A stretch of DNA of 7,161 nucleotides from Candidatus Aenigmatarchaeota archaeon (GTDB lineage Archaea; Aenigmatarchaeota; Aenigmatarchaeia; QMZP01): assembly GCA_020343575.1 (NCBI GenBank), contig CP070801.1, forward strand, positions 574,523-581,683. Reading direction: 5' to 3'. Each line of letters starts with the position of its first letter. Position 1 is the first letter of the stretch. The position numbers were made by a program, and so were the translations under genes. The notes under the pieces were generated by a model, which did no database searches, was not told the origin of the DNA, and saw only the letters and a list, made by a program, of their open reading frames with translations. This document shows, one piece after another, positions 6,634 through 7,161 of this stretch.

Positions 6634-6688
6634 TAAATTCTCTTTGTTGTTGGTAAATAAATATTAATAATATAATGAAGAGAATGTT
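6634..6688. promoter_or_regulatory. Divergent promoter region between secF and the lipid-reductase-like gene
   Basis: This 55-bp region is very AT-rich in its middle (about 6655-6676, including the 8-bp palindrome TATTAATA at 6662-6669). It offers TATA-like sequence on both strands about 25-30 bp from each start codon, so both genes probably have very short leaders. The 8-mer AAGAGAAT precedes both start codons by exactly 3 nt (6678-6685 on plus, 6637-6644 on minus). The exact boxes cannot be fixed by eye. Confidence 0.5.
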
Positions 6689-7161
6689 ATGTACGATGTT
6701 ATTGTTGTTGGTGCAGGACCGTCTGGTCTCTATTCTGCAAGACTTCTGGAGAAATCCTTAAGGGTTTTGGTTTTAGAGGAGCACAAAAGGATCGGGGAAC
6801 CTGTACAGTGCTCAGGTCTTATCTCAAAGAACCTGGAGAATTTCGTAAGAATAGATAATGGTTTCGTTGAGAATGAGGTGAGGGGAGCAGTTCTTCATTT
6901 CCCTAAAAGCGAGTTAAAACTGGAAAAGTCGGGTGGGGCTGCCTATGTTATAGATAGGGGAAAATTCGACATGTTTCTTGCGAAAGGTTTGAAATCAGAG
7001 GTTATGCTCAATTCAAAGGTGAGGGGAATAGAGATCAGGAAGGATTTCGTTTCTGTGAATATCAAGGGAAAGGAATTCAGATCCAAGATTCTCCTGGGAT
7101 GTGACGGTCCAAATTCCCTCATTAGAAACCATTTCGGGGTTAGACCAAGAGAAACTGTTAG
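6689..7161 (+). CDS. FAD-dependent geranylgeranyl-reductase-family protein (partial, 3' end beyond window)
   Basis: An open frame of 157 codons runs from the ATG at 6689 to the window edge. The N-terminus MYDVIVVGAGPSG is a Rossmann FAD-binding motif (GxGxxG at 8-13), and Glu30 ends the second strand, where it would bind the FAD ribose. GEPVQCSGLIS (36-46) is the family's substrate/flavin-side motif with Cys41. YVIDRGKFD (86-94) matches the usual family segment with the conserved Arg-x-x-x-Asp. LLGCDGPNSLIR (135-146) is the second FAD-contact motif, GD/ADG-like. This combination is typical of archaeal geranylgeranyl reductases, which saturate the isoprenoid chains of membrane ether lipids at the membrane surface. 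Since about the last half is absent, related monooxygenase-like flavoproteins cannot be excluded. It is divergent from secF. The family call is strong; the exact substrate is inferred. Confidence 0.85.
   Translation, partial: MYDVIVVGAGPSGLYSARLLEKSLRVLVLEEHKRIGEPVQCSGLISKNLENFVRIDNGFVENEVRGAVLHFPKSELKLEKSGGAAYVIDRGKFDMFLAKGLKSEVMLNSKVRGIEIRKDFVSVNIKGKEFRSKILLGCDGPNSLIRNHFGVRPRETV

Noticed and set aside
1..7161. CRISPR array, tRNA, rRNA, insertion sequence or phage genes
   Set aside because: No regularly spaced direct repeats, cloverleaf-like segments, transposase motifs or terminal inverted repeats were seen. All intergenic gaps are under 80 bp.

Overview
The window reads as archaeal chromosome, most likely from a small-genome DPANN-type archaeon (Woesearchaeota, Pacearchaeota or Aenigmarchaeota-like). 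The signs are archaeal-style secF and secD in the order secF-secD, a geranylgeranyl-reductase-family flavoprotein of the archaeal lipid type, TTTATATA-like TATA boxes placed for leaderless or very short-leader transcripts, and a large N-glycosylation-sequon-rich surface protein built of CARDB/Ig-like modules. The phylum is an inference; there is no rRNA marker here. Base composition is moderately AT-rich.

Layout. (1) At 1-999 on the minus strand, two consecutive genes for small multi-pass membrane proteins of unknown function lie 9 bp apart. The second runs off the left edge. They share N-terminal and transmembrane architecture and look like diverged paralogues. (2) At 1000-1078, an AT-rich divergent promoter region holds a TATA box readable on both strands and a perfect 12-bp palindrome. 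(3) At 1079-3943 on the plus strand, one gene encodes a 954-residue type I surface protein: signal peptide, about six beta-sandwich modules, a cysteine module, a helical stalk, one membrane anchor and a very basic cytoplasmic tail. (4) At 3950-6633 on the minus strand lies a translationally coupled secF-secD pair, convergent with the surface gene across a 6-nt gap. SecD carries a PDZ-like module between TM1 and the GLDLRGG motif, and extra hydrophobic sequence before its conserved proton-path helix. (5) At 6634-6688, a second short divergent promoter region. (6) From 6689 to the right edge on the plus strand is the first 157 codons of a FAD-dependent geranylgeranyl-reductase-family protein.

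The common theme is the cell envelope. A Sec-exported glycoprotein, the SecDF accessory complex that helps pull substrates out of the translocon, a probable lipid-tail reductase and two unknown membrane proteins sit together. No stretch over 80 bp lacks a gene. I saw no tRNA, rRNA, CRISPR array or mobile element. The least described parts are the unknown membrane-protein pair and its divergent surface protein, which could form an envelope module; that is a hypothesis only.
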